From assembly GCF_015680405.1 (NCBI RefSeq), contig NZ_JADLJS010000003.1:186001-250000 (forward strand): DNA of 64,000 bases, written 5' to 3'. Position numbers and translations under genes: made by a program. Shown here one piece after another: positions 52,722 through 62,420 of this stretch. The stretch is from Pseudomonas pudica (GTDB taxonomy: Bacteria > Pseudomonadota > Gammaproteobacteria > Pseudomonadales > Pseudomonadaceae). Below the pieces are notes generated by a model. That model was not told the DNA's origin and made no database searches. It saw nothing but the letters and a program-made list of their open reading frames with translations. How positions within the stretch are numbered: the stretch's first letter is position 1; every line of letters starts with the position of its first letter.

Positions 52722-53909
52722 ATGAATGCACCTGTGAATACCGCCCAGCGCCCTGCCCTGATCATCGCCCGCGAACTGGCCGGGCAGTTTGCCCAGACCG
52801 CCGTCGAACGCGACGAGCGTGGCGGCACGCCAAAAGCCGAGCGCGATGCCCTGCGTGACAGCGGCCTGCTGTCGCTGGTGATCCCGCAGGCCTTCGGCGG
52901 CCAGGGCGCCAGCTGGCATGACACCTTCGCGGTGGTGCGCGAGTTCGCCCGGGTCGACAGCTCCATCGCCCACGTGTTCGGCTTCCATCACCTGATGCTG
53001 GCCACCGTGCGCCTGTTCTCGCGCCCGGACCAATGGCAACCGTGGTTCGAGCAGACCGCCCGCAAGCAGTGGTTCTGGGGCAATGCCCTGAACCCGCTGG
53101 ACACACGCACCGTGGTCAAGCACTTCGATGGCTGGTGCGAGTTTTCTGGCAAGAAAAGCTTCTGCTCCGGCGCCAGCGACTCGGAAATGCTCATCGCCTC
53201 GGCGGTGGACGAACGTGCCGGCGGCAAGCTGCTGATTGCCGCCATCCCGAGTGGCCGCACCGGCATCAGCCTGCACAGCGACTGGAACAACATCGGCCAG
53301 CGCCAGACCGACAGCGGCAGCGCCACGTTCGAGCGGGTACGGGTGGAGCACAACGAACTGCTGCTCGACCCTGGCCCCCTGAGCACGCCGTTCGCCGCCC
53401 TGCGCCCGCTGATTGCCCAGTTGCACTTCGCCAACCTGTTCCTCGGCATCGCCGAGGGGGCGTTCGAGGAGGCCCGCCAGTACACGCTCAAGGAAAGCCG
53501 GCCGTGGTTCCGCTCAAGCGCCGCCAGCAGCGCCGAAGACCCCTACGTGCTGCGCCATTACGGCGAGTTCTGGGTCGGCCTGGAGAGCGTGCGCCTGCTG
53601 ATCGAACGGGCCGCACGCCAGCTCGATGCCGCCTGGGCCAGGGAACACGCCCTCACGGCGCAAGAGCGCGGCGACCTGGCCCTGGCCATCGGCACCGCCA
53701 AGGTCGCCGCCAGCCGCCATGGCCTGGACATCTGTAACCGCCTGTTCGAGGTCACCGGCGCCCGTGCCACCCATGCCTCGCTACGTTTCGACCGGCACTG
53801 GCGCAACCTGCGCACGCAAACCCTGCACGACCCAGTGGACTACCGTATCCACGAACTCGGCGAGTGGGCCCTCAACGACAAGCGCCCTGCCCCATCCTTC
53901 TATTCCTGA
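52722..53909 (+). CDS. sfnC: Acyl-CoA dehydrogenase/DszC-type flavin monooxygenase, SfnC-like
   Basis: The 395-residue protein has the acyl-CoA dehydrogenase fold (RDSGLLSLVIPQAFGGQGASW, FAVVREFARVDSSIAHVFGFHHL, GKKSFCSGASDSE, DRHWRNLRTQTLHDPVDYRIHELG). The C-terminal DRHWRN.RT.T.HDP signature marks the DszC/SfnC group of FMNH2-dependent oxygenases of sulfur compounds, not fatty-acid dehydrogenases. It lies 9 bases after msuE and 9 before sfnR. The reaction of SfnC itself is not settled. Confidence 0.82.
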   Translation: MNAPVNTAQRPALIIARELAGQFAQTAVERDERGGTPKAERDALRDSGLLSLVIPQAFGGQGASWHDTFAVVREFARVDSSIAHVFGFHHLMLATVRLFSRPDQWQPWFEQTARKQWFWGNALNPLDTRTVVKHFDGWCEFSGKKSFCSGASDSEMLIASAVDERAGGKLLIAAIPSGRTGISLHSDWNNIGQRQTDSGSATFERVRVEHNELLLDPGPLSTPFAALRPLIAQLHFANLFLGIAEGAFEEARQYTLKESRPWFRSSAASSAEDPYVLRHYGEFWVGLESVRLLIERAARQLDAAWAREHALTAQERGDLALAIGTAKVAASRHGLDICNRLFEVTGARATHASLRFDRHWRNLRTQTLHDPVDYRIHELGEWALNDKRPAPSFYS

Positions 53910-53918
53910 GGATTGCCC

Positions 53919-55019
<1,101 letters not shown>

Positions 55020-55069
55020 ATGGTGTATGGCCTGTTCGGGCCTCTTCGCGGGCACAGGCACCCAAACTG

Positions 55070-55549
55070 CTAGTTCTGGTCGCCTCCGCGATCATCCCCA
55101 ACATCATGGTCAGCCCCATCATCAGCGCCATGCCCTACACCGTGTGGCTCGCCCACGTCGTGATTCGCTTCGTGATTCGCCTCATGGTTGGCTTCATGAT
55201 TTGCTTCGTGGTTGGCCTCGTGGTCGGCACCATCATCAGCACCATTGCGCCCGCGGCCATCATGACCCGGGCCACCATGCCCTCCACCATCGCCACTGTG
55301 CCCGCTGCCACTGCCGCCGTGGCCACCACCCGAGCCACCGCCGCCGCTACCACCACCTCCACCGCCATGACCACCGCCTCCGCCGCCATGGCCACCGCCA
55401 CCGCCGCTGCCTCCTCCACCGCCACCGTGACCACCGCCACCATCCTTCGCGTACGCGCTGGAGGTAACGCCAAAGGAGTCAGGCACCAACACGGCCGAAG
55501 CCGACAATACTGCACCGATAGCCAAAGCCAACAAGCATTTCCTGAGCAT
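55070..55549 (-). CDS. Secreted Gly/His-rich low-complexity protein
   Basis: The 159-residue protein has a signal peptide (MLRKCLLALAIGAVLSASAV, cleavage near AYA-KD). A long Gly/His/Ser tract (GGGGHGGGGGGSGGGG) follows, then an Asp/Asn/His-rich tail with five HEAN units and ADDGADHDVGDDRGGD. Start 55549 is 6 bases after GGAGG; a tandem ATG three bases upstream would be too close. No catalytic fold is visible. His, Asp and Glu richness suggests binding of metals or water in the periplasm or outside, by inference only. A long open frame on the other strand is an artefact of the repeats. Confidence 0.75.
   Translation of the reverse strand: MLRKCLLALAIGAVLSASAVLVPDSFGVTSSAYAKDGGGGHGGGGGGSGGGGGHGGGGGGHGGGGGGSGGGGSGGGHGGSGSGHSGDGGGHGGPGHDGRGRNGADDGADHEANHEANHEANHEANHEANHDVGEPHGVGHGADDGADHDVGDDRGGDQN
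55161..55220 (-). repeat. 12-base tandem repeat coding HEAN units
   Basis: Five units of 12 bases (TGATTCGCTTCG-like on the + strand) differ at a few wobble positions and encode His-Glu-Ala-Asn repeats. Being a multiple of three, unit number can change without breaking the frame. Confidence 0.8.
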
Positions 55550-55807
55550 CATGAGCCTCCGCTTGGAGTAACACCGGGTTGCATTACGCACCCTGTGATT
55601 TCCGGCCCCCATGGGGCGACTTGCTAGCCAGTGCGGCCTTCCATCTGCAGCGGTGAACGAGATCCTTCAGGGCCTTGCCGGCCAAATATTTCAGGATGTT
55701 TCTTGATTTTTTGAGCGTAGCCACGCCGCTGCGCTTGTCACCGACCGGTCATCAGAATGGCTTGCTCGCCAAAGGCCACTGCACCATGGCCTGGCGAGCC
55801 GGATTGC

Positions 55808-56434
55808 TCAGGATGCCGCGCGGGGCATCAGCTCATACGGGTGCTTCCACCCTGGCAACGTCTGGATTCGCGCCTTCCATGCCTCGATGTGGGTGAACTG
55901 CGCCAACACAATGCCAGTGTCCTCAGGCATGAACACATACCCGGCCAACGACAGGTCAGCGATAGTCAACCGGCCACCGACCATGAACGGCGTCTTCGCC
56001 AGGTGCGCGTCGACAATACGGTAGGCTGCCATGGCACGTTCACGCAGGAACCGGGTCACGTCCGTTTCACCGGTTTTCTTCAGGCAGAAAAGAAAACGCA
56101 GCGCCGCGTAGTAACTGGTGAACTTGTGGTTGTCGAACAGCATCCAGCGCCAGATCTCGCGCTTTTCGTCTTCGTCGCGGGGGCCGAACTGCCCGGTTTT
56201 CTCCGCAAGGTAGTCAAGGATCAGCGCAGACTGAGTGAAGGATTTGCCGGCGTGCTCCAACACCGGCACCTCGCCCTGCTCGTTCACTTCGTCGCGCCAG
56301 GCTTGTTCGCGAGTCTGGCCATTGAAGAAATCGACGAACACCGGCTGCCAGTCCAGGCCTGTGAGCTCAAGCATCAGGGCAGCCTTGTAGGCGTTACCGG
56401 ATTCGGCGAAACAATGCAGCTTGTAGTCGGGCAT
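55808..56434 (-). CDS. Glutathione S-transferase family protein
   Basis: The 208-residue protein has an N-terminal thioredoxin-like domain (YKLHCFAESGNAYKAALML, NEQGEVPVLEHAG with cis-Pro, QSALILDYLAE) and a helical C-terminal domain with GRLTIADLSLAGYVF (N-capping box). The Ser12 in AESGN may be the catalytic residue, as in beta/theta/nu-like GSTs. It is a single gene with its own promoter, convergent with nothing nearby. Substrate unknown. Confidence 0.87.
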   Translation of the reverse strand: MPDYKLHCFAESGNAYKAALMLELTGLDWQPVFVDFFNGQTREQAWRDEVNEQGEVPVLEHAGKSFTQSALILDYLAEKTGQFGPRDEDEKREIWRWMLFDNHKFTSYYAALRFLFCLKKTGETDVTRFLRERAMAAYRIVDAHLAKTPFMVGGRLTIADLSLAGYVFMPEDTGIVLAQFTHIEAWKARIQTLPGWKHPYELMPRAAS

Positions 56435-56520
56435 GGGTGAGAACCTTCAGTATCCATTGAATGATTGGGCCATCAGCCCGAGCAGATCACGCCTGGCCCG
56501 CAACGGTCAATGGTCCCAGT

Positions 56521-56562
56521 TGGAGCTGGCTTGCCGGCGATGGGCTGCGCAGCAGCCCCGGC
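56521..56562. repeat. Single REP-like element
   Basis: GAGCTGGCTTGCCGGCGATG then GGCTGCGCAGCAGCCCCGG is one arm of the element type seen as a pair at 4963-5121. Located in the gap between the GST gene and the DUF2388 gene; no mate is visible. Confidence 0.6.
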
Positions 56563-56661
56563 AATCTCCAGCGTTGAACAAGGGAACTACCACCCCACCT
56601 GCGCTTTCTTAAACACTGAGTGGTTCAATTACTTGGGCTTCATGCTACTGGAGAACACACC

Positions 56662-56979
56662 ATGCGCCACCTACTCCTCGCCCCTGCGCTGCTGCTCCTG
56701 CTGCCTGCCGGTGCTGCCCTGGCTGACGTCGACGCAGGCGACGTCGCAACCTCGGCCGGTGTTTCCGCCTCGCTTTACTCGACCTTCAAGGACGACAAAC
56801 GGATCATCCCGGCGCGTGACGAGCTTTCGGCCTACGTCGCCAGCGGTGGTGCAATCCGTGGCGCCTATGTGGAGTCGGCGCTGGAACAAGCCCGCAAGGA
56901 CAACCCAGGCCTGCAGGCCAATGATGAAGAGCTGGCCCGGGCCCTCCTCTCGCAGGATGACCGCATAGCCGATCATTGA
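56662..56979 (+). CDS. DUF2388-family small secreted protein
   Basis: The 105-residue protein has a signal peptide (MRHLLLAPALLLLLPAGAALA, cut before DVDAG) and the family pattern DVATSAGVSASLYSTFKDDKRIIPARDELSAYVASGGAIRGAYVESALEQARKDNPGLQANDEELARALLSQ. DUF2388 proteins are small periplasmic proteins found mainly in Pseudomonas, often in several copies; function unknown. A start 42 bases upstream is open but would precede the signal peptide. The REP pair at 56994 follows directly. Confidence 0.82.
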   Translation: MRHLLLAPALLLLLPAGAALADVDAGDVATSAGVSASLYSTFKDDKRIIPARDELSAYVASGGAIRGAYVESALEQARKDNPGLQANDEELARALLSQDDRIADH

Positions 56980-56993
56980 TTGAGGTAATCCTG

Positions 56994-57096
56994 CACCGGC
57001 CTCTTCGCGGGTAAACCCGCTTCCACAGGAACCGCACCGACTTCAAACCCAGTGCGGTCCCCCTGTGGGAGCGGGTTTACCCGCGAAAGTGCCGGC
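56994..57096. repeat. Inverted pair of REP elements
   Basis: CACCGGCCTCTTCGCGGGTA with AACCCGCTTCCACAGG and, from 57062, its inverted copy. It lies between convergent DUF2388 and glcC genes, where it may end both transcripts. Confidence 0.85.
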
Positions 57097-57121
57097 ACAG
57101 ACGAAACTTCAACCCCAGCCT

Positions 57122-57886
57122 TCAACCCCAGCCATCCATGCGCATGGTAGCCCTTACCAGGCGCTGCTCCTCCTGCTCGATCTCCCGCAAGCTGTCGCGG
57201 ATGCCGTTGATGTGTTCGCGCGCCGCGCGCTGCGCCTGCTCGGGCAACTGCTCCATCACCGCGTGATACAGCCGCGCATGCTGGCGATCGATCTGGCGCT
57301 TCTGCGCCGGCCGGCAATACAGGTTGTTGACCGAGGCGAACACCGTGCTCAAGGTCAGGTCACTGAGCGATTGCAAGGTATGCACCAGCACCGGGTTGTG
57401 CGACGCCTCGCTGATCGCCCGGTGAAAGGCATGGTCGCGGCGGGCATGTTCACGGGCATCGATCGCTTCCGGGGCTTCGTGCGCAGCCAACATTTCTTCA
57501 TAACGCCGGCGGATCAGCAAACGGTCGACCTCGGTAGCCCGCAACGCCGCCAGGCGCGCCGATTCGGCCTCCAGCAACGCCCGCACTTCCAGCAGGTCGA
57601 ACAGCGTGCGCGGCTGCGAGCCGAACAGGTGCATCAAAGGCGTGGCGCCCGCATGGCCCGTCAGGTCGGCAACGAACGAACCGCGCCCCTGCTCGGTGTC
57701 GATGATGCCGCGCCCGCGCAGGATGCGCAGGCCTTCGCGCAGCGCCGAGCGCGAGCACCCCAGCTTGTCCACCAGGCGCCGCTCCGACGGCAGGGCCTGG
57801 CCCACCTTGAGCACGCCTTCGACGATCAGCCGCTCGACCCGTTCGGCCACCTGGTCGGCAACCTTGGCCTTGCCTTCAGTACCCAC
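57122..57886 (-). CDS. glcC: Glycolate operon regulator GlcC (GntR family, FadR subtype)
   Basis: The 254-residue protein, equal in length to E. coli GlcC, has the winged helix (VGQALPSERRLVDKLGCSRSALREGLRILRGRGIIDTEQGRGSFV) and an FCD domain (LLEVRALLEAESARLAA, RDHAFHRAISEASHNPVLV, HARLYHAV). It starts at GTG 57886, 7 bases after GGAGG; a GTG 27 bases further up precedes that ribosome site and is rejected. It is divergent from glcDEFGB, which it should activate with glycolate. One of its predicted operators lies just before its own ribosome site, so it is probably autoregulated. Confidence 0.9.
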   Translation of the reverse strand: MGTEGKAKVADQVAERVERLIVEGVLKVGQALPSERRLVDKLGCSRSALREGLRILRGRGIIDTEQGRGSFVADLTGHAGATPLMHLFGSQPRTLFDLLEVRALLEAESARLAALRATEVDRLLIRRRYEEMLAAHEAPEAIDAREHARRDHAFHRAISEASHNPVLVHTLQSLSDLTLSTVFASVNNLYCRPAQKRQIDRQHARLYHAVMEQLPEQAQRAAREHINGIRDSLREIEQEEQRLVRATMRMDGWG

Positions 57887-57901
57887 TGCGTACCCTCCTG
57901 C

Positions 57902-57912
57902 TGGTAGGACCA
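57902..57912. promoter_or_regulatory. GntR/FadR-type operator, glcC-proximal copy
   Basis: TGGTAGGACCA is a perfect match to TNGTNNNACNA and is repeated exactly at 57977-57987. It lies 16 bases before the glcC start, where binding would block glcC expression. Confidence 0.7.
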
Positions 57913-57976
57913 CTTAGACCGCTTGCCTCAATCTAGCCGGGCAAAGCCATCAATAACCAGTACTCACGGCAAAAAC

Positions 57977-57987
57977 TGGTAGGACCA
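57977..57987. promoter_or_regulatory. GntR/FadR-type operator, glcD-side copy
   Basis: TGGTAGGACCA extends here to the 15-base perfect palindrome around its centre, ACTGGTAG-GACCAGT. The two copies are 75 bases apart centre to centre, close to seven helical turns, so GlcC dimers would lie on the same DNA face. Confidence 0.7.
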
Positions 57988-58049
57988 GTTCAACCCGTAC
58001 TCGACCCCTGCCGTGGCCACGCGCAGGCTGCAAGGGTGAGCGCTTTGCC

Positions 58050-58057
58050 AACAACAA
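58050..58057 (+). promoter_or_regulatory. CA motif in the glcD leader
   Basis: AACAACAA within CCAACAACAACAAAACC, 24 bases before the glcD ATG, matches the Hfq/Crc consensus in two overlapping registers. Catabolite repression of glycolate use is inferred. Confidence 0.6.
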
Positions 58058-58080
58058 CAAAACCGTTGCCGAGTGAGCCG

Positions 58081-59580
58081 ATGAATATCCTGTACGACGA
58101 ACGCGTCGATGGCGCGCTGCCCGATGTGAACCGGGCGGCGCTGCTGCAAGCGCTGCGCGCTGCCTTGCCCGACCTCGAGATCCTGCACCGCGAGGAAGAC
58201 CTCAAGCCCTATGAATGCGACGGCCTCTCGGCCTACCGCACGGTGCCACTGCTGGTGGTGCTGCCCGAGCGCCTGGAGCAGGTGCAGACGTTGCTCAAGC
58301 TCTGCCACCAGCGGGGCGTGCCGGTGGTGGCACGCGGCGCTGGTACCGGCCTGTCGGGCGGCGCTTTGCCACTGGCCAAAGGCATCCTGCTGGTGATGGC
58401 ACGGTTCAACCGCATACTCGAAGTCAACCCGCAGGGCCGCTTCGCCCGTGTGCAGCCCGGCGTGCGCAACCTTGCCATCTCCCAGGCGGCCGCGCCCCAC
58501 GGCCTGTACTACGCGCCGGACCCGTCCTCGCAAATCGCCTGCTCCATCGGCGGCAATGTCGCCGAGAACGCCGGTGGCGTGCACTGCCTCAAGTACGGCC
58601 TGACCGTGCACAACCTGCTCAAGGTGGAAATCCTCACAGTCGAGGGCGAACGCCTGACCCTCGGCAGCGATGCCCTGGACAGCCCAGGTTTCGACCTGCT
58701 GGCACTGTTCACTGGCTCCGAAGGCATGCTCGGCATCGTCACTGAAGTCACCGTCAAGCTGCTGCCCAAGCCCCAGGTAGCGCGGGTGCTGCTGGCCAGC
58801 TTCGACAGCGTCGAGGACGCCGGCCGGGCAGTGGCCGAGATCATCGCTGCCGGGATCATCCCCGGCGGCCTGGAGATGATGGACAACCTGGCGATCCGCG
58901 CGGCCGAGGACTTCATCCATGCTGGCTACCCGGTGGACGCGGCGGCGATCCTGCTGTGCGAGCTGGATGGCGTCGAGGCCGATGTGCACGACGACTGCGA
59001 ACGGGTCGCCGCCGTGCTGGCCCAGGCCGGCGCGCGTGATGTGCGGCTGGCCTGCGACGAGGCCGAGCGCGTGCGCTTCTGGGCCGGGCGCAAGAACGCC
59101 TTCCCGGCGGTGGGGCGCATCTCCCCGGACTACTACTGCATGGACGGCACCATCCCGCGCCGCGAACTGCCACGGGTACTCAAGGGCATCAGCGAACTGT
59201 CAGGCGAATACGGCCTGCGCGTGGCCAACGTGTTCCATGCCGGCGACGGCAACATGCACCCGCTGATCCTGTTCGATGCCAACCTGCCAGGCGAGCTGGA
59301 ACGTGCCGAAGCCATTGGCGGCAAGATCCTCGAACTGTGCGTGGCCGTGGGCGGCAGCATCACCGGCGAACACGGTGTGGGGCGCGAGAAGATCAACCAG
59401 ATGTGCGCGCAGTTCAACAGCGACGAAATCACCCTGTTCCATGCGGTCAAGGCCGCTTTCGATCCACAGGGCCTGCTCAACCCCGGCAAGAACATCCCCA
59501 CCCTGCACCGCTGCGCCGAATTCGGCGCCATGCACGTGCACCATGGGCAGTTGCCCTTCCCCGAACTGGAGCGTTTCTGA
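58081..59580 (+). CDS. glcD: Glycolate oxidase FAD subunit GlcD
   Basis: The 499-residue subunit, the same length as E. coli GlcD, has the FAD-binding type 4 domain (VVARGAGTGLSGGALPL, GLYYAPDPSSQIACSIGGNVAENAGG, GSEGMLGIVTEVTVKLLP). The C-terminal cap has FHAGDGNMHPLIL and GEHGVGREK. It oxidises glycolate to glyoxylate together with GlcE and GlcF at the inner membrane. Start ATG 58081 is preferred to an in-frame codon at 58036 that would include the CA motif. The stop overlaps the glcE start by one base (TGATG). Confidence 0.95.
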   Translation: MNILYDERVDGALPDVNRAALLQALRAALPDLEILHREEDLKPYECDGLSAYRTVPLLVVLPERLEQVQTLLKLCHQRGVPVVARGAGTGLSGGALPLAKGILLVMARFNRILEVNPQGRFARVQPGVRNLAISQAAAPHGLYYAPDPSSQIACSIGGNVAENAGGVHCLKYGLTVHNLLKVEILTVEGERLTLGSDALDSPGFDLLALFTGSEGMLGIVTEVTVKLLPKPQVARVLLASFDSVEDAGRAVAEIIAAGIIPGGLEMMDNLAIRAAEDFIHAGYPVDAAAILLCELDGVEADVHDDCERVAAVLAQAGARDVRLACDEAERVRFWAGRKNAFPAVGRISPDYYCMDGTIPRRELPRVLKGISELSGEYGLRVANVFHAGDGNMHPLILFDANLPGELERAEAIGGKILELCVAVGGSITGEHGVGREKINQMCAQFNSDEITLFHAVKAAFDPQGLLNPGKNIPTLHRCAEFGAMHVHHGQLPFPELERF

Positions 59581-60632
59581 TGAGCATGGACCGCGACAAC
59601 AGCCAGGCCCTGCTGGAGCAGGTCAACCAGGCGCTGAGCCAGGCCACGCCGCTGCGTATCCAGGGTGGCAACAGCAAGGCCATGCTCGGCTGCCCGGTGG
59701 CTGGCGAGGTGCTCGACACCCGCAGCCACCGTGGCATCGTCAGCTACGACCCGACCGAACTGGTGCTGACTGCCCGCGCCGGCACGCCGCTGCGCGAGAT
59801 CGAGGCGGCGCTGCACGAAGCTGGCCAGATGCTGCCCTGCGAACCACCGCACCTGGGCCCAGAAGCCACCCTGGGTGGCATGGTCGCTGCCGGTTTGTCC
59901 GGCCCCAGGCGGCCGTGGGCCGGGTCGGTGCGCGACTATGTGCTGGGCACGCGGGTGATCACCGGCCACGGCAAGCTGTTGCGCTTTGGTGGCGAAGTGA
60001 TGAAGAACGTTGCCGGCTACGACGTGTCGCGGCTGATGGCGGGCAGCTTCGGCTGCCTCGGGTTGCTGACCGAGGTGTCGCTGAAAGTGTTGCCACGCCC
60101 GCGCCAGTGCCTCAGCCTGCGCCTGCCGATGGGCCGCCACCAGGCACTGGCGGAGCTGGCTGAATGGGGCCAGCAGCCGCTGCCGATAAGCGCGGCCTGC
60201 CATGACGGCGACGCGCTGTACCTGCGCCTGGAAGGCGGCGAAGGCTCGGTCCAGTCGGCACGCCAGCGCCTGGGCGGCGAGGCATTGGACAGCCGCTTCT
60301 GGAGCGACCTGCGCGAGCAGCGCCTGGCGTTCTTTGCCGGCCCCGCGCCACTGTGGCGCTTGTCCGTGCCCATCGTCACCGGCGAGCTGGAGCTGCCCGG
60401 CCAGCAGCTGATCGACTGGGGTGGTGCGCAGCGCTGGCTCAAGTCCACGGCGCCGGCGCAGCACATCCGCGATCAGGTTGCCAAGGTCGGCGGCCACGCC
60501 ACCTGCCATGCCCCTGGCCCTGCCAGCAGCCCACCGCTGCCCACCGCGCTGATGCGCTACCACCGCGCACTCAAGCAGCAACTCGACCCCCAGGGGGTGT
60601 TCAACCCCGGCCGCCTGTACCCGGACCTGTGA
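59580..60632 (+). CDS. glcE: Glycolate oxidase FAD-binding subunit GlcE
   Basis: The 350-residue protein has the FAD-binding 4 pattern in degenerate form (LRIQGGNSKAMLG, LPCEPPHLGPEATLGGMVAAGLSGPRRPWAGSVRDYVLG, GGEVMKNVAGYDVSRLMAGSFGCLGLLTEV). Length equals E. coli GlcE. The start ATG shares a base with the glcD stop, hence strict coupling. Upstream in-frame codons inside glcD are rejected. Confidence 0.93.
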   Translation: MSMDRDNSQALLEQVNQALSQATPLRIQGGNSKAMLGCPVAGEVLDTRSHRGIVSYDPTELVLTARAGTPLREIEAALHEAGQMLPCEPPHLGPEATLGGMVAAGLSGPRRPWAGSVRDYVLGTRVITGHGKLLRFGGEVMKNVAGYDVSRLMAGSFGCLGLLTEVSLKVLPRPRQCLSLRLPMGRHQALAELAEWGQQPLPISAACHDGDALYLRLEGGEGSVQSARQRLGGEALDSRFWSDLREQRLAFFAGPAPLWRLSVPIVTGELELPGQQLIDWGGAQRWLKSTAPAQHIRDQVAKVGGHATCHAPGPASSPPLPTALMRYHRALKQQLDPQGVFNPGRLYPDL

Positions 60633-60641
60633 GGCCAGACC

Positions 60642-61877
60642 ATGCAAACCAACCTGAGCGAAACCGCCCGGCACCTGGCCCGCGCCGACGAGGCCGAAAG
60701 CATCCTGCGCTCCTGCGTGCACTGTGGTTTCTGCACCGCCACGTGCCCCACCTACCAGCTGCTGGGCGATGAGCTGGACGGCCCACGCGGGCGCATCTAC
60801 CTGATCAAGCAAGTGCTCGAAGGCGCGCCGATCACTGCCAGCACCCAGTTGCACCTGGATCGCTGCCTGACCTGCCGCAACTGTGAAACCACCTGCCCTT
60901 CCGGGGTGAAGTACCACGACCTGCTGGACATCGGCCGCGCCGTGGTCGATCAACAGGTGCCACGCCCGCTCGGCCAGCGCCTGCTGCGCCAGGGCCTGCG
61001 TGCAGTGGTGCCACGCCCGGCGCTGTTCAAGGCACTGACCCGTAGCGGCCAGGCTTTGCGCCCGCTGCTACCGGCCACGCTCAAGCGCAAGCTGCCAGCG
61101 CGGGTCACCGCCCCCGGCCACCGCCCCGCACCGCGCCATGCGCGGCGGGTACTGATGCTGGAAGGCTGCGTGCAATCAGCCCTGTCGCCCAACACCAATG
61201 CCGCCGCCGCACGCCTGCTGGACCGCCTGGGCATCAGCGTGGTGCCGATCCAGCAGGCCGGCTGCTGTGGCGCGGTGGACTATCACCTCAATGCCCAGGA
61301 GCAAGGCCTGCAACGGGCGCGTCGCAATATCGATGCCTGGTGGCCAGCCATCGAAGCCGGCGCCGAGGCCATCGTGCAAACCGCCAGCGGCTGCGGCGCG
61401 TTCGTGCGTGACTACGGCCATCTGCTGGAAAAAGACCCGCGCTACGCCGCCAAGGCCGCACGGGTCAGCGCCCTGTCCCGCGACCTGGTGGAGGTGCTGC
61501 GTGACGAGCCGATTGAGCAACTGGGGCTGTGCGCCGAACAGCGCCTGGCCTTCCATTGCCCATGCACCCTGCAGCACGCGCTGAAGCTGGGGGGTGTGGT
61601 GGAGGCACTGCTGACACGCCTGGGCTTCACCTTGACTCCGGTACCGGACGGCCACCTGTGTTGCGGCTCGGCCGGCACCTATTCGCTGACCCAGCCCGAG
61701 CTGTCGCTACAACTGCGCGACAACCGCCTCAACGCCCTGGAAAGCGGCAAACCGCAAGTCATCGCCACCGCCAATATCGGCTGCCAGGCCCACCTCGACG
61801 GGGCCGGGCGCACACCGGTGCGGCACTGGATCGAAATCGTCGAAGCAGCCTTGAACCCGGAGAACCACCATGCATAG
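60642..61877 (+). CDS. glcF: Glycolate oxidase iron-sulfur subunit GlcF
   Basis: The 411-residue protein has two 4Fe-4S clusters, CVHCGFCTATCP (25-36) and CLTCRNCETTCPSG, and two CCG domains (QQAGCCGAVDYH, DGHLCCGSAGTYSLTQ) as in heterodisulfide-reductase-like electron carriers. It passes electrons from the flavin subunits to the quinone pool. It starts 9 bases after glcE and overlaps glcG by 8 bases. Confidence 0.94.
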   Translation: MQTNLSETARHLARADEAESILRSCVHCGFCTATCPTYQLLGDELDGPRGRIYLIKQVLEGAPITASTQLHLDRCLTCRNCETTCPSGVKYHDLLDIGRAVVDQQVPRPLGQRLLRQGLRAVVPRPALFKALTRSGQALRPLLPATLKRKLPARVTAPGHRPAPRHARRVLMLEGCVQSALSPNTNAAAARLLDRLGISVVPIQQAGCCGAVDYHLNAQEQGLQRARRNIDAWWPAIEAGAEAIVQTASGCGAFVRDYGHLLEKDPRYAAKAARVSALSRDLVEVLRDEPIEQLGLCAEQRLAFHCPCTLQHALKLGGVVEALLTRLGFTLTPVPDGHLCCGSAGTYSLTQPELSLQLRDNRLNALESGKPQVIATANIGCQAHLDGAGRTPVRHWIEIVEAALNPENHHA

Positions 61878-62268
61878 CAAATCCGTGATCGGCCAGGCCG
61901 AAGTCACTCGCGTGCTCACCGCCGCCCGTCAGCAAGCTCAGGCGCAACAATGGAACGTGACCATTGCCGTGGTCGACGACGGGGGCCACCCGCTGGCCCT
62001 GGAGCGCCTGGACGGCTGCGCGCCGGCCAGCGCCTACATCGCGATGGAAAAGGCCCGCACGGCCGCGCTGGGGCGCAAGGAGACGCGGGACTACGAGGAG
62101 ATGGTCAATGGTGGCCGTACCGCTTTCGTCACCGCGCCGCTGCTGACCAGCCTGGAAGGCGGCGTGCCGCTGCGGGTGGATGGGCAGGTGGTGGGGGCGA
62201 TCGGCGTGTCCGGGGTCAAGGCCGAGCAGGATGCCCAGGTGGCCAAGGCCGGGGCGGCTGCCCTCTGA
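61870..62268 (+). CDS. glcG: GlcG/HbpS-family heme-binding-like protein
   Basis: The 132-residue protein of the GlcG/HbpS family (TIAVVDDGGHPLALERLDG, AYIAMEKARTAALGR, GGVPLRVDGQVVGAIGVSGVKAEQDAQVAKAG) has no signal peptide. Its role in glycolate use is unclear; family members bind heme or corrinoids, and some sense oxidative stress. The start overlaps the glcF end, so it belongs to the same operon. Confidence 0.9.
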   Translation: MHSKSVIGQAEVTRVLTAARQQAQAQQWNVTIAVVDDGGHPLALERLDGCAPASAYIAMEKARTAALGRKETRDYEEMVNGGRTAFVTAPLLTSLEGGVPLRVDGQVVGAIGVSGVKAEQDAQVAKAGAAAL

Positions 62269-62273
62269 ATCCT

Positions 62274-62376
62274 GTGCCGGCCTCTTCGCGGGCTTGCCCG
62301 CTCCCACAGGGCCTTCACAAGACCTGAAACCTGTGCAGTACCTGTGGGAGCGGGCAAGCCCGCGAAGAGGCCGGTA
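62274..62376. repeat. Inverted pair of REP elements between glcG and glcB
   Basis: GTGCCGGCCTCTTCGCGGGC with CCCGCTCCCACAGG and, from 62341, the inverted copy. Placed inside the glc gene row, it may shield the upstream mRNA from 3' decay and lower glcB read-through. Confidence 0.85.
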
Positions 62377-62420
62377 CAAGCAAAAACTTTCCAGAAGCCT
62401 GAACACCGAGCGAACAGACA

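Noticed and set aside
52722..53909. Fatty-acid acyl-CoA dehydrogenase
   Set aside because: C-terminal signature and msuE/sfnR neighbours place it in the DszC/SfnC sulfur group.
55106..55627. 173-codon plus-strand frame opposite the Gly/His-rich gene
   Set aside because: Product of the repeat structure; the minus-strand frame has a signal peptide and Shine-Dalgarno.
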